Assembly: GCF_021596945.1 (NCBI RefSeq)
Contig: NZ_CP063779.1
Location: forward strand, 4,686,001-4,750,000
From: Mongoliitalea daihaiensis
GTDB lineage: Bacteria > Bacteroidota > Bacteroidia > Cytophagales > Cyclobacteriaceae
Reading direction: 5' to 3'
DNA: 64,000 nt
Shown: positions 43,710 to 53,793 of the stretch, piece after piece
Position numbering within the stretch: position 1 is the first letter of the stretch
How the letters are laid out: each line of letters opens with the position of its first letter
Program-made: the position numbers and the translations under genes
Notes under the pieces: model-generated
The model's database searches: none
The model's input: only the letters and a program-made list of their open reading frames with translations
Told to the model about the DNA's origin: nothing

Positions 43710-45011
43710 ATGGAAAAAGTAAGTATATTTTGGTTTAGAAGAGACCTTAGATTGGATGACAATCGAGGACTTTATCATGCCTACACGCAGGAGAAAAATG
43801 TCCTGCCATTATTTATTTTTGATAGAGAAATCTTGGATGATTTAGATGATCGAGAGGACGCAAGGGTGAGTTTCATACATCACCAAATCACACGCCTATC
43901 CAACGAATTAGCTGCTTTTGGGAGCTCTATGGTAGTGAAATACGGGAAGCCGATAGAGGTTTATGAGGAGCTACTGAACACCTATGACATTGTCAATGTG
44001 TACACCAATCGGGACTATGAGCCTTATGCGGTATCGAGAGATTTAGAAATCCAAAAACTTTTGAGCAGCAAAAATATACAGTTTCTAGATTTCAAAGATC
44101 AAGTGATATTTGAAAGAGATGAAATCGTCAATGGAAGTGGTGGCTTTTACAAAGTATTTACCCCATATAGCAAGGTTTGGTTAGAGAAATTCAATAAATC
44201 CACCATTCAATTGGTCTCCTTAAACTCAACAAAAAACACCTTTTTCCAGACCAATGCTTTGCCAGTTCCAAGTTTGGAGGATATGGGTTTCAAGCCAAGC
44301 TCGATTCAAATTCCACCACTGGAAATCAATACCGCTTTAATTCAAAAGTACGATCAGGTAAGAAATTTTCCTGCTATCAAAGGAACCTCACGACTGGGGA
44401 TCCACATACGGTTCGGCACCATTTCTGTTAGAAAATTAGCTTTGGAAGTTCAAAAGCTCAATGCTACCTATCTGAATGAGTTGATCTGGAGAGAATTTTA
44501 CATGATGATTTTATATCATAATCCTCAAGTGGTGGACAAAGCATTCAAACCTCAATACGATGAAATACCTTGGAGAAATGATGAAGACAATTTTCAAAAG
44601 TGGTGTGATGGCAAAACTGGATACCCTATCGTTGATGCAGGAATGCGGGAATTAAATGCTACTGGCTTTATGCATAACCGTGTTCGGATGATCGTAGCGA
44701 GTTTTCTTACCAAACATTTATTGATTGATTGGAGATGGGGAGAAGCATACTTTGCAAAAAAACTCTTAGATTTCGAACTCTCCTCCAATAATGGGGGCTG
44801 GCAGTGGGCAGCTGGAACAGGTACAGATGCACAACCCTACTTCCGAGTATTCAATCCAGAATCCCAAACGGAGAAGTTTGATAAAGAATTGAAATATATC
44901 AAAAAGTGGGTGCCTGAATACGGAACCCCAGCATACCCGAAGCCCATAGTAGACCATAAGTTTGCAAGGGAAAGAGCAATCAGTACATACAAGGAAGCGT
45001 TGAATACATGA
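43710..45011 (+). CDS. phr: Deoxyribodipyrimidine photolyase (cryptochrome/photolyase family)
   Basis: 433 residues. The N-terminal Rossmann domain begins VSIFWFRRDLRLDDNRGL, and the FAD-binding domain has TSRLGIHIRFGTISVR, LNELIWREFYMMILYH, WCDGKTGYPIVDAGMREL, HNRVRMIVASFLTKHLLIDWRWG and NNGGWQWAAGTGTDAQPYFRVFNP, the class I CPD photolyase segments including the Trp residues of the electron path. The enzyme reverses UV-made pyrimidine dimers with blue light. Its stop overlaps the start of the Smr gene (ATGA). Antenna cofactor cannot be told from the sequence. Confidence 0.93.
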   Translation: MEKVSIFWFRRDLRLDDNRGLYHAYTQEKNVLPLFIFDREILDDLDDREDARVSFIHHQITRLSNELAAFGSSMVVKYGKPIEVYEELLNTYDIVNVYTNRDYEPYAVSRDLEIQKLLSSKNIQFLDFKDQVIFERDEIVNGSGGFYKVFTPYSKVWLEKFNKSTIQLVSLNSTKNTFFQTNALPVPSLEDMGFKPSSIQIPPLEINTALIQKYDQVRNFPAIKGTSRLGIHIRFGTISVRKLALEVQKLNATYLNELIWREFYMMILYHNPQVVDKAFKPQYDEIPWRNDEDNFQKWCDGKTGYPIVDAGMRELNATGFMHNRVRMIVASFLTKHLLIDWRWGEAYFAKKLLDFELSSNNGGWQWAAGTGTDAQPYFRVFNPESQTEKFDKELKYIKKWVPEYGTPAYPKPIVDHKFARERAISTYKEALNT

Positions 45012-45955
45012 ACATAGGTGATAGAGTACGTTTACTCCACGGCAATGAAGAAGGAGTGATTACTAAAATCTCAGGATCAAAAGTAGAGATTGAAATAGAG
45101 GACGGTTTCAGAATCCCTGCTATGAAAAATGAGGTAGTGGTAGTCTCACCGTCCGAAAGGATGATTTTCGGAGAAAAAGAATCAGAAATTCCAGTAATTG
45201 GGTCAGAAAAACAAAGCAGTATCAGCAGTAAGGATATCGGAGTTTTTCTAAGCTATATCCCCTTGAACGATCAAGCACATGCCGTCTACCTTTCAAACAA
45301 CAGTTCTAAAAGTTACATGGTAATCGTGTCGGAGGTTTTTGGAACTAACTCCCAGACCATTATTGCAGACAGCTTGCTCCCATCAAAGTCCCAAAAAATA
45401 TCAGAGAAAAACATCCGTGACTTTGAGGAATGGCCACACCTAATGATCCAACTGGTGCAAATCAATAAAAAAATTGATAAAACAGAGCCTATCGTATCCA
45501 AAACGTATAAGTTTAAAGCAAGTGCATTCTTTAAAAGTAAAGGAATTGCACCGATATTGAATAAAACAGGCTATGTATTTAACATAACAGCAAGTGCAAA
45601 ACCGTTGGATATTACTGCTCTCAATCAAGAACTTCAAAGCATACAACCGAAAGTAGTCCCATCTTTTCCAAAACCACCAAAAGAAGTAGATTTACACATT
45701 GAAAAATTGACTAAAGATCATAGTTTGATGAGTAACTCAGAGATGTTGAAACTTCAAATGGAGGTTTTTGAAAAAAACCTGAATTACGCTATTGCAGCTG
45801 CTATGGATGAGATTTCATTTATCCATGGTATCGGAAACGGAATCCTTCGAAAAGAAATTCACCGATATTTGAGTCAATTGCCAAATATTAAGTATTTTAA
45901 GGACACGCAAAAAAGCCCATTTGGCTTTGGTGCAACCTTAGTAAGAATCTCATAA
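45008..45955 (+). CDS. DUF2027/Smr domain protein
   Basis: 315 residues. The N-terminal part (IGDRVRLLHGNEEGVITKISGSKVEIEIEDGFRIPAMKNEVVVVS) is a small beta-barrel like that of MutS2-associated KOW-type segments; the middle is the DUF2027 beta domain; the last 85 residues are a Smr domain with VDLHIEKL near 225 and FIHGIGNGILRKEI near 272. Smr domains can nick DNA or RNA. The protein overlaps the photolyase gene by four bases, so they are co-translated. A role in DNA or RNA maintenance is inferred from the Smr domain only. Confidence 0.85.
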   Translation: MNIGDRVRLLHGNEEGVITKISGSKVEIEIEDGFRIPAMKNEVVVVSPSERMIFGEKESEIPVIGSEKQSSISSKDIGVFLSYIPLNDQAHAVYLSNNSSKSYMVIVSEVFGTNSQTIIADSLLPSKSQKISEKNIRDFEEWPHLMIQLVQINKKIDKTEPIVSKTYKFKASAFFKSKGIAPILNKTGYVFNITASAKPLDITALNQELQSIQPKVVPSFPKPPKEVDLHIEKLTKDHSLMSNSEMLKLQMEVFEKNLNYAIAAAMDEISFIHGIGNGILRKEIHRYLSQLPNIKYFKDTQKSPFGFGATLVRIS

Positions 45956-45958
45956 CCC

Positions 45959-46792
45959 ATGCAAGGTAAACTTTCCCCCTTATTTCAGACTTTTCACCAG
46001 CAATTTCACGAAGGAAAATCTATTTTCAATGCACTGAGCAAACAATTCAGAGGCAAAAAGGCCGTAGAACTGGAGCAAAAGCTCATTTTTCTTGAAATTT
46101 ACATAGACCTATTGGCTAAAATACATTTCAAAGAAGACCAACTGAAATTTAAAGTTTTTTCTCCATTCAAGGATATTTTTAAAGGTCTTAAGAAAGTCAA
46201 ACATATACGGATCATCCTCGGGCAGTTAGCATTGTATAAGACAGACAATACCCCCACCTTTAATTCCTATGAGCGTTTTCTTTTACTTGAAAAAAACAAA
46301 CTCTACACGCAAGTCTACGATCTTATTGTCGGAGCTCCTTTAAAAATTTGGGAAGACTTATATGAAGAAGCTTTCAACTACAGTCATGGCATCAAACCTT
46401 TATCCATAAATACCGCGACTACTCAAATTATTGAAGAGGAGTTAGAGTTTTTCAATTTAGAAAACAAAGACAAGCTGACATCCAAAGGGATCAAAGATAT
46501 TTATGAAGGAGTGAGAGTGATTACTGCTTTAGAGAATTTGCGCATTGAAATTGGTTTCAATGCCGTCTTTGTACCTGCAGTTCATGAGTACCTTACCTCC
46601 TTCCAAAGAGACTTGTTGGAATGGTACGAAAACCATTTGCTCATGCAGCACATCATCAGCTATTTATCAGAACAAGAGCATGTCTCAAAAAAATACTTGG
46701 AACTTCTAGCCGGATTGAAGGAAAATAAAAAAACCTACACCCTTCGAGTTGAAAAGGAATGTAGGTTTCTCTTTGACAAAATCATTCAATAA
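45959..46792 (+). CDS. Helical protein of unknown function
   Basis: 277 residues, almost all predicted alpha-helix. KKVKHIRIILGQLALYKT near residue 83 and repeated His and Lys-rich helices recall the CHAD fold (polyphosphate-associated helical bundle), but the match is loose and I do not rely on it. There is no signal peptide or membrane segment. It starts 3 bases after the Smr gene and completes the photolyase-Smr run. It converges with the trans-sulfuration gene, with 2 bases between stops. Confidence 0.6.
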   Translation: MQGKLSPLFQTFHQQFHEGKSIFNALSKQFRGKKAVELEQKLIFLEIYIDLLAKIHFKEDQLKFKVFSPFKDIFKGLKKVKHIRIILGQLALYKTDNTPTFNSYERFLLLEKNKLYTQVYDLIVGAPLKIWEDLYEEAFNYSHGIKPLSINTATTQIIEEELEFFNLENKDKLTSKGIKDIYEGVRVITALENLRIEIGFNAVFVPAVHEYLTSFQRDLLEWYENHLLMQHIISYLSEQEHVSKKYLELLAGLKENKKTYTLRVEKECRFLFDKIIQ

Positions 46793-46794
46793 AC

Positions 46795-47943
46795 TTAAGA
46801 AAGCTTCGCAAGTGCTTGTCTGAGGTCTTCTTTCAAGTCATCAGCATCTTCAATTCCTACGCTTAAGCGAATGAGGGAATCAGTCAAACCAACTTTTTCT
46901 CGTTCTTCTTTGGGTATAGAGCCATGGGTCATGGAAGCTGGGTGTCCCGATAGTGACTCTACACCTCCCAAAGATTCTGCCAAGGCAAAATAATGTAAGT
47001 TCTCAAGGACTATCTTAGCGTCCTCGATACGGTTTCCTTTGATGATAAAAGAAATCATTCCTCCAAAATCTCTCATTTGGGATTTGGCTACTGTATGATT
47101 GGGATGATCTTCGAAACCTGGCCAAAATACCTTTTCAACCATAGGGTGTGTGCGTAAAAAAGCTGCTATAGTCTTCCCATTTTGGCAATGTCGTTCCATC
47201 CTGATATGCAACGTTTTGATCCCTCTGAGTACCAAAAAACAATCTTGTGGTCCTGGAATAGCACCGCATGCATTTTGGATAAAAGCTAGCTTTTCAGCCA
47301 ATGCATCATCATTGACGATGATAGCTCCCATCACCACATCAGAATGTCCAGCCAAATACTTCGTCACCGAATGCATGACAATATCAGCACCTAAGTCTAA
47401 TGGATTTTGTAGGAAAGGAGTAGCAAAAGTATTATCCACAGCTAAAAGTACTCCATGCTTTTTAGCGATCGAAGCAATTTTAGCGACATCCACAATATTC
47501 ATCATGGGATTGGTCGGGGTTTCTGCCCAAATCAATTTCGTGTTTTCGTTGATATATGCCTCCATAGATTCCGGATTATCCATAGAGACAAAGTGGAATT
47601 TTATTCCATAGCGCTGAAAAACTTTGGTAAAGATCCGATAAGAGCCCCCATACAAATCACTGGTAGAAATGACTTCATCACCAGGATTCAGAAGTTTGAT
47701 AATCGCATCAATAGCCCCCAATCCAGAAGAAAAACATAAGCCATATTTTCCATTTTCCAAAGCAGCCAGATTATTTTGAAGGGCTGTGCGGGTTGGATTG
47801 TGAGTACGAGAATACTCATAACCCTGATGATCGCCCAGTGAACGCTGTACATAGGTAGATGTTTGGAAAATGGGAGTCATAATGGCCCCAGTACTTGGAT
47901 CCGGCTCTACACCAGCATGGATAGTTTTTGTTCCGAATTTCAT
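46795..47943 (-). CDS. Trans-sulfuration PLP enzyme (cystathionine gamma-synthase/gamma-lyase)
   Basis: 382 residues of the Cys/Met metabolism PLP family. YEYSRTHNPTR near residue 43, SSGLGAIDAI near 73, the Schiff-base Lys in HSVTKYLAGHSDVVMG near 196, and SLGGVESLSGHPASMTH near 334 are diagnostic. Such enzymes form cystathionine from acylated homoserine and cysteine, or cleave it; Bacteroidota members often do both, and the sequence does not decide. No SAM riboswitch is visible in the short upstream gap. It faces ahcY (methionine cycle) only distantly, at 63218. Confidence 0.88.
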   Translation of the reverse strand: MKFGTKTIHAGVEPDPSTGAIMTPIFQTSTYVQRSLGDHQGYEYSRTHNPTRTALQNNLAALENGKYGLCFSSGLGAIDAIIKLLNPGDEVISTSDLYGGSYRIFTKVFQRYGIKFHFVSMDNPESMEAYINENTKLIWAETPTNPMMNIVDVAKIASIAKKHGVLLAVDNTFATPFLQNPLDLGADIVMHSVTKYLAGHSDVVMGAIIVNDDALAEKLAFIQNACGAIPGPQDCFLVLRGIKTLHIRMERHCQNGKTIAAFLRTHPMVEKVFWPGFEDHPNHTVAKSQMRDFGGMISFIIKGNRIEDAKIVLENLHYFALAESLGGVESLSGHPASMTHGSIPKEEREKVGLTDSLIRLSVGIEDADDLKEDLRQALAKLS

Positions 47944-48012
47944 AAATCAACTTAGAAAGTTTATGGGCTTACTTCTGTTTTTTTTCTTTTCTTGCAGCTC
48001 GGGAGATCAAAG

Positions 48013-48744
48013 ATGACAAAAATGACAGGCATTATCAAGGAATTTAAAACTGGGATTCAGAAGAATTTATTTTTGGGTTTGGCTGTCTTATGGGTAAGTG
48101 TAATGCCTAGCATTGGAACATTGACAGCGACTCCAGTGATGCTAACTCATGTGGATTTCATCCGTCAGTTTCCTTGGAGTAGTCCACTTTCTATGTTGAC
48201 TACTTGCTTGATTTTAGTATGTGTGATGGGTATTGCCTTGCTCCCTACTACTATGGTGGCTGTATTTTCAGGTTTTTTATTTGGTTGGCAAATGTTTCCT
48301 TGGTTGATCCTTTCCTATGCATCCGCCTCTTTAATCGGGTACGCTTGGGGTAAATTTGTAACAAAAGATGGCTTGAATTTTCTCATCAATCGCTATCCAA
48401 AAGTATCTGTCCTCCTCGAGTCTCATGCTCAAAATCTCCCTCAATTGATCTTCTTCATTCGGATTAGCCCCGTGATCCCCTTTGCTTTATCCAATCTCTT
48501 GTTTGCTTTTCTCAAAACAGGTTGGAAAAAGCTTTTGGTATGGGGAACATTGGGTATGTTCCCTAGAACCTTGTTGGCTTTTTATACCGGCACTCTAGCA
48601 AATGACCTATATGATGCGCTATATGAAGAAGATTCCCTCTCTAAATGGCTGCTATTTTTAGTTTTTTTGGGCATCAGCACCTTTGGAATTTGGAAGATTT
48701 TTACCTCTCGCAAACAAAAACAAAGCAATTCATCTCAGGTGTGA
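48013..48744 (+). CDS. TVP38/TMEM64 (VTT domain) membrane protein
   Basis: 243 residues from ATG at 48013 (next ATG at 48022; TTG at 47992 is less likely). Five to six membrane helices. The VTT core is LLPTTMVAVFSGFLFGWQ near 78 and RISPVIPFALSNLLFAFLKTGWKKLLVWGTLGMFPRTLLAFYTG near 148. TVP38/DedA proteins are inner-membrane proteins linked to lipid scrambling or undecaprenyl-phosphate recycling; the role here is not known. It is divergent from the trans-sulfuration gene and converges with porU. Confidence 0.86.
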   Translation: MTKMTGIIKEFKTGIQKNLFLGLAVLWVSVMPSIGTLTATPVMLTHVDFIRQFPWSSPLSMLTTCLILVCVMGIALLPTTMVAVFSGFLFGWQMFPWLILSYASASLIGYAWGKFVTKDGLNFLINRYPKVSVLLESHAQNLPQLIFFIRISPVIPFALSNLLFAFLKTGWKKLLVWGTLGMFPRTLLAFYTGTLANDLYDALYEEDSLSKWLLFLVFLGISTFGIWKIFTSRKQKQSNSSQV

Positions 48745-48759
48745 AAATTTCATTTCTAC

Positions 48760-51700
48760 CTAACGCAAGAGATACATTTTCCCATACCCCTGTCTAAAGG
48801 CTTTATCTCCCGCTGTATTTCTCAACTCTACAAATGCCCCATTCTTACGAACCAAAACACGGTAAATGTACACACCATTTGCTAGTTGATCTCCAAACTC
48901 ATCTCTCCCATCCCAAGCATACTCCGTAATATTGTTTCCAATTCGAATGGCTCCTAATTCATCCTGTAAAATCTCCCGAACCACCCGGCCTGTTACGGTC
49001 ATGATTTGAATTTTTATCTGGTCAGGGACCTCATTACCCGTGACGGTAAACACAAAGCGTACACTTGTACTAAAAGGATTGGGATATGGGTAAAAGTTTG
49101 AAATAGTTGCCTCATTGATGACCTCAAAGTTGATTTCGTAAGGCTTTTCTACTCCAAGATCATCTGTTACTACACGCAGGGTATAAATTCCATCTTCCAA
49201 AGGTCCAGGACGCATCTCTATTCTAAAACCCGAGTTTTCGGTAGCTTCTGTCCAGAATACACGAGGATCAGAAAAATTAATCCTCCCAAATTGACATCCT
49301 TCACATTGCTTTCTCAAAAACAATTCAATACCAACAGTATCACGTTTGAGCAGCAGGCTGGTTTCATTTTTCAGCAAGGTAGTGATCATTACTGTTGGAG
49401 AAACAATATCTCCATCCATAATATACACCCCATCGAAACTTACATCCAAAATGGCAGTCGTATTATCAGGGATTACCGTGATATAATTGCCCAAATCAAT
49501 CAAATTGTTTCTGAAGGTCTGCTCCATCAGGATACGTGGATTGGCAAATACTTCAATTTCATTTTCGCCTCCTCTCCCAATCGAATTAAACGGGATTGCA
49601 AACTCTATGCGCTCACCTGCTGCTAAGGCAGGGAATTTTCTGCTGAAATTCTGGACTGTGCGCTGAGTGTTGTTGGTAATCTTCCAGTCCACCTGAATGG
49701 AGTCTAGAAAGTCATACTTTGAGATATTGATAAACTCAAAATTCAAGGAAGTTTCTAAACCTTCTTGAAGTGTCAATTGCTCATCTCTGTTCTTGAAAAT
49801 CAACACACCTTCGGGTACGCCTGTGTAATTTACCTGCCATTTATTCAGCTGAGCGGGAGCTGTCGAAGCTGGATCATCCATGGAATAGCGCAACCTGAGG
49901 AATGGATACAAGGATGGATTAATACCAGTCAAGTCTGCCAAGCTTTCATTGACATTAGTTAATAGTACTTGCTCTTCACCAGAAGGCCTGACACCAATCA
50001 CATCAAAATGCGCAAAATCATTATTAAACCATTCCCTTTTATTGACGCGATTAAAGAAGAGCTTCCAATCCGAAGCAGGGCCAATTCTAGGTGTGATGAT
50101 AGAGCCTGACGTGATGTATCCTTTTACAGAGGTTTCAAATTCGATAATTTGTTCATTGGTCTCCAATTCGATACCTCTTTGGGCGACGATTTCTACAGCC
50201 TCCCCTGTTCTCATTCCTTTCTGTCCATAAAGAATATATGGATCGCCATTTTTTAGATTTCTTAAAACCGCTTCATTTGCCCCCACCTGACGCAAGCTTT
50301 GAAAGGCTGCATCGGGCCACTGTTCGTAGTTCACATTTCCTACTGAGAAGATTACCACAAAATCCCCCTCTCTTAGGCCATTGATATAATCAATTAAAAA
50401 TGTCTGACCGGGATTACTTATCTGAGCATTGCGGATACTTTGTATTACCTGAGGCACCCTGCCACAACTTCTACCATCCAGGATATCAAAACCAGGTACA
50501 GGAATTACTAAGTAGGGCGTCAATGATTTTTGCTCAAATGCTACTAATCCCAAAGAACCATCTGGACATAGACGGGAATTGGCATTATTTATATTATCCA
50601 AAATGTACGGCACCCCATCCAAATAAAATTGGGTGTTACGAAATGTCAATGAATCAGCCTGATTACCAAAGGTAAACACCCCTATATCCAAGGTATTGGT
50701 TTGGTAATCCCATCTGCGTTGGTTGGAATCAAAAGCAATATTATCTAATATATTGGTCTGTATTTCGGCAACTTCCCGTTGTGTCCACCCTTCGGGACCA
50801 TTACGAATAAAGGAGAAACTACTACTGGTCCAATCTTCACTTTCGCCTTCTTGAGGTTGTAAAAATCGGCTCCTCCAATAGAAAGTAACTGAATCTCTTG
50901 CTTGAATATTTTGAAATAAATCCAATTTCCACTGCAAGATATTAGAGGTAGTAATTCTATTTTCTCTTCGTGAAGAGCTGTTGAAATTTGGTGATGTATC
51001 TATCTGTACCACTACTGTACGTTGCTCAATTGATTTCCCTGGAATTTGGGCAATCAATTCAACTTCCCGTTCATTTACAATTCCAAAGGCACTTGGCAAC
51101 AGATGAATTGTGCCACTTAAAGGAATGAATCTAGTTACGGTCACCGAATTATTCATGAAAGTCATTTCAGGAATGACTCGATCCGTATTGATTTCGATGG
51201 TGAAATTATTCTCTCCAAAAGCTGCAAGCCCTGTATTTGGTACGGCAAAACTGATCGTATCTTTTCGAAAAACCCCTGCTACTTTCTTTAAAGGATAGGA
51301 AATATCCGTGCCATCCGGCAATCTTCTGGAGACTTTGAAGTTTACTGAGTCAGTGTTTACAATACCGAGATTTCGGAGCACAAACTTTAACTCCAAAGAA
51401 TCTGATAAAGCATTGAAGACATCACCTTCAAACGCCCCTAAAAAGACTTCAGACTCCTGCACAGCGTAATCCGCTTTGTTTGCTGGAAACATGCGCACGG
51501 CCGGATCCCCCAACATCACCAACTGCTCTCCGTGGGAGCGGTTCACAGCAGAGGTGCCAAATTGTCTGTAAAATAAGCGTTCTGTTTCACGCTTGACTAC
51601 ACCTATAGGGCGATGAATCATTGTAGAATCTGCAAATGCTTTGGTATAAAAAGCTTCTGAATATCTTCGGAGGAAAACATCCACTCCCAAACTGGCATGT

Positions 51701-53790
51701 GCCAAGAAATTGGAAGCTCCCTTTTGTGGAGTCACAATCCAATCTTCCCCAAAAGTGTAAGCATTGCCAAAAGCATTCCCTGCATCACATCCATTTAGAA
51801 GTAAAATAGGATACTTTCCTTGATTTTTATAACCAATTGTTGGGTCTGATGCAAACCCGATTTCAATATCAATCACGGTAGGTGCTCCATGCCCAAAAAA
51901 AGTAATTAAGTTAACTCCTTTGTTGACATCCCCAGATATATCTATAAGCTCAATGGTAGAATTAGATCGTTTCCGGTAGGTTGTTACATTTCCGCCCAAG
52001 AATTTGCCTTGAGCTATATCTTTGAACCCATTGAGGAAATTAAAAAAACGTTGAAGTTCAAAAGCACTGATTCCTCCACTTAAGTGTACAATTTCTTTCA
52101 ACCACTCCGCTTGATGGCCCAAAGCATCTTTTTCTTTAATCTTGTCTAGGTAATCCGCTACCTGTTGGGAATTCCTAACAGGTAATCGTCCAATAGCAAC
52201 TTCCCCCACGTAAGGATCTTCTGGATTCAATCCCATGGAGAAATTATTATCCGCATAAGGGTAACCTGCCGGCGGAATCATATCCTGAAAATTGAAAATG
52301 GACGGACGCTGCCTATAAAAAAAGTTGGTATTGCCTTCTCTGGCAGTTGCGAAAATCCCTACAGAGCGCCCTACTAAGAGTAGATGTTCGGGTTTATGAA
52401 TAGGATAATATTCCTGAAGGAATTTATAGATGGCCAAAGGGGTTTTCTCTCCAAATGTAAACTGGTCATATAGCTCATCAATGTTGACAATCAGTGTATC
52501 ATAACTACCGCCAGCTGGGGAAGCTCTATGGGCTGCATATGCCACCACTGGATCCGCATAGGTTCGGGTAGGTCTTCTTAAAGAACGATGGGTAAGCAAA
52601 ATGAAGTCTGCACTTCTAGATAAGAAGTCCCGGAACCTTGTAGGAACCATCGATCCAACTGGAATAATTTCCAGGTTGTTTTGCAGCAAGATTTTGCTTG
52701 AACTATTACTAGATTGCGCTTGAAAACGCATCAACTGCCCCTCCTTGACAATAGCAACACGCTCAGGATTTAAGGGATCTGTCACATCATAGGCTTGATA
52801 ATTACCGAGGATTTGGGGAAACTCTATAGCTGAAACCCCGGGTTCTGTAATCACAAATTGTTTGTCCCGTTCTCCTCCTACGACAGTTTTGGGATAGGTT
52901 AGCCTAAGGTATGCTATGGATACATTGTCTACCCCTTGAGGACCTTGGCTAGCAATCTGAACTCTCAAAACCCCATTGCGATCAAAGTCGCCTGCATTAA
53001 TTTCTATACTCCGATGAATCGCTTGAAAGTCTGCGTATTCAAATCTGCCCACCTGTCTAAGATTCCCTAAGGTGGGACCTACGCTAATGACTGAGACATG
53101 AGGTGTGTCGGACCTTCCCGTTAGACCTATTTCTAAAACTGCTCTTCCATTTTCTGGTATCGGACCCAGATCAGTTAAATTCAAGTTTAATGGTACTGTT
53201 CGGGTAATCGGAGGGCTCATCCAACCCTGGCCTTCCTCAAATTCGGCTATACGCACACCTGGATTGTAAACTCTACCTAAGTTGTACTGAGCAGCAAAAA
53301 CCTCGAAATACTCATCTTGATAAGTCTGAAGAGTAGGTGCAGTAGGTGCAGGTGCTGCCCGTTGAGCCATTCTACGACCATTGACTCCTGGTGTTACTGC
53401 TAGGTAAAAGGCAGTCGTATCATTGTGCGTATTGTATGCTATATTGCCTACATGGCTAGGGTCTTTATATAATTTAGCATCTAGAGTCCCATCATTTCTT
53501 CTTCCAAAAAAGTCAATGTAATCATTGGCATCAAAAGACCCGTCCTGTGCACCTTCCACATGAATCGCCACTTCCTCTCCTCTGAAGTACATGCGGATAT
53601 GGTTGGGATTGATGATAGACGGATTAATTCCTGCTGATGCTAAGGCAGCAAAGTTGATTCTATGGATTCCATCTTGAGAGGTTGGAATTTTATAGTATGT
53701 TTTGGAAAAATCAATCCAATCACTTTGTCCAAATGCAACCTGCATCAAGACCAAATTCAACAAAAACCCTATCAAGTATGCTTTATTCAT
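48760..53790 (-). CDS. porU: Type IX secretion system sortase PorU
   Basis: 1676 residues with a signal peptide (to about VAFGQ, residue 22). The central part is a gingipain-like C25 peptidase domain (about residues 400-780) with the catalytic His in FFGHGAPT near 633 and Cys in LLNGCDAGNAFG near 667, and GEQLVMLGDPAVRMFP after it. Ig-like and lamin-type stretches follow, then a C-terminal FlgD-like segment (YPYPNPF...AWDGRDEFGDQLANGVYIYRV). PorU removes the C-terminal sorting domain of T9SS cargo and joins it to A-LPS at the cell surface. It is longer than the P. gingivalis protein. PorV lies 3 bases upstream in the same direction, its known partner. Confidence 0.92.
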   Translation of the reverse strand: MNKAYLIGFLLNLVLMQVAFGQSDWIDFSKTYYKIPTSQDGIHRINFAALASAGINPSIINPNHIRMYFRGEEVAIHVEGAQDGSFDANDYIDFFGRRNDGTLDAKLYKDPSHVGNIAYNTHNDTTAFYLAVTPGVNGRRMAQRAAPAPTAPTLQTYQDEYFEVFAAQYNLGRVYNPGVRIAEFEEGQGWMSPPITRTVPLNLNLTDLGPIPENGRAVLEIGLTGRSDTPHVSVISVGPTLGNLRQVGRFEYADFQAIHRSIEINAGDFDRNGVLRVQIASQGPQGVDNVSIAYLRLTYPKTVVGGERDKQFVITEPGVSAIEFPQILGNYQAYDVTDPLNPERVAIVKEGQLMRFQAQSSNSSSKILLQNNLEIIPVGSMVPTRFRDFLSRSADFILLTHRSLRRPTRTYADPVVAYAAHRASPAGGSYDTLIVNIDELYDQFTFGEKTPLAIYKFLQEYYPIHKPEHLLLVGRSVGIFATAREGNTNFFYRQRPSIFNFQDMIPPAGYPYADNNFSMGLNPEDPYVGEVAIGRLPVRNSQQVADYLDKIKEKDALGHQAEWLKEIVHLSGGISAFELQRFFNFLNGFKDIAQGKFLGGNVTTYRKRSNSTIELIDISGDVNKGVNLITFFGHGAPTVIDIEIGFASDPTIGYKNQGKYPILLLNGCDAGNAFGNAYTFGEDWIVTPQKGASNFLAHASLGVDVFLRRYSEAFYTKAFADSTMIHRPIGVVKRETERLFYRQFGTSAVNRSHGEQLVMLGDPAVRMFPANKADYAVQESEVFLGAFEGDVFNALSDSLELKFVLRNLGIVNTDSVNFKVSRRLPDGTDISYPLKKVAGVFRKDTISFAVPNTGLAAFGENNFTIEINTDRVIPEMTFMNNSVTVTRFIPLSGTIHLLPSAFGIVNEREVELIAQIPGKSIEQRTVVVQIDTSPNFNSSSRRENRITTSNILQWKLDLFQNIQARDSVTFYWRSRFLQPQEGESEDWTSSSFSFIRNGPEGWTQREVAEIQTNILDNIAFDSNQRRWDYQTNTLDIGVFTFGNQADSLTFRNTQFYLDGVPYILDNINNANSRLCPDGSLGLVAFEQKSLTPYLVIPVPGFDILDGRSCGRVPQVIQSIRNAQISNPGQTFLIDYINGLREGDFVVIFSVGNVNYEQWPDAAFQSLRQVGANEAVLRNLKNGDPYILYGQKGMRTGEAVEIVAQRGIELETNEQIIEFETSVKGYITSGSIITPRIGPASDWKLFFNRVNKREWFNNDFAHFDVIGVRPSGEEQVLLTNVNESLADLTGINPSLYPFLRLRYSMDDPASTAPAQLNKWQVNYTGVPEGVLIFKNRDEQLTLQEGLETSLNFEFINISKYDFLDSIQVDWKITNNTQRTVQNFSRKFPALAAGERIEFAIPFNSIGRGGENEIEVFANPRILMEQTFRNNLIDLGNYITVIPDNTTAILDVSFDGVYIMDGDIVSPTVMITTLLKNETSLLLKRDTVGIELFLRKQCEGCQFGRINFSDPRVFWTEATENSGFRIEMRPGPLEDGIYTLRVVTDDLGVEKPYEINFEVINEATISNFYPYPNPFSTSVRFVFTVTGNEVPDQIKIQIMTVTGRVVREILQDELGAIRIGNNITEYAWDGRDEFGDQLANGVYIYRVLVRKNGAFVELRNTAGDKAFRQGYGKMYLLR

Positions 53791-53793
53791 TTG

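Noticed and set aside
47944-48012. SAM riboswitch before the trans-sulfuration gene
   Set aside because: The spacer is too short and shows no conserved core.
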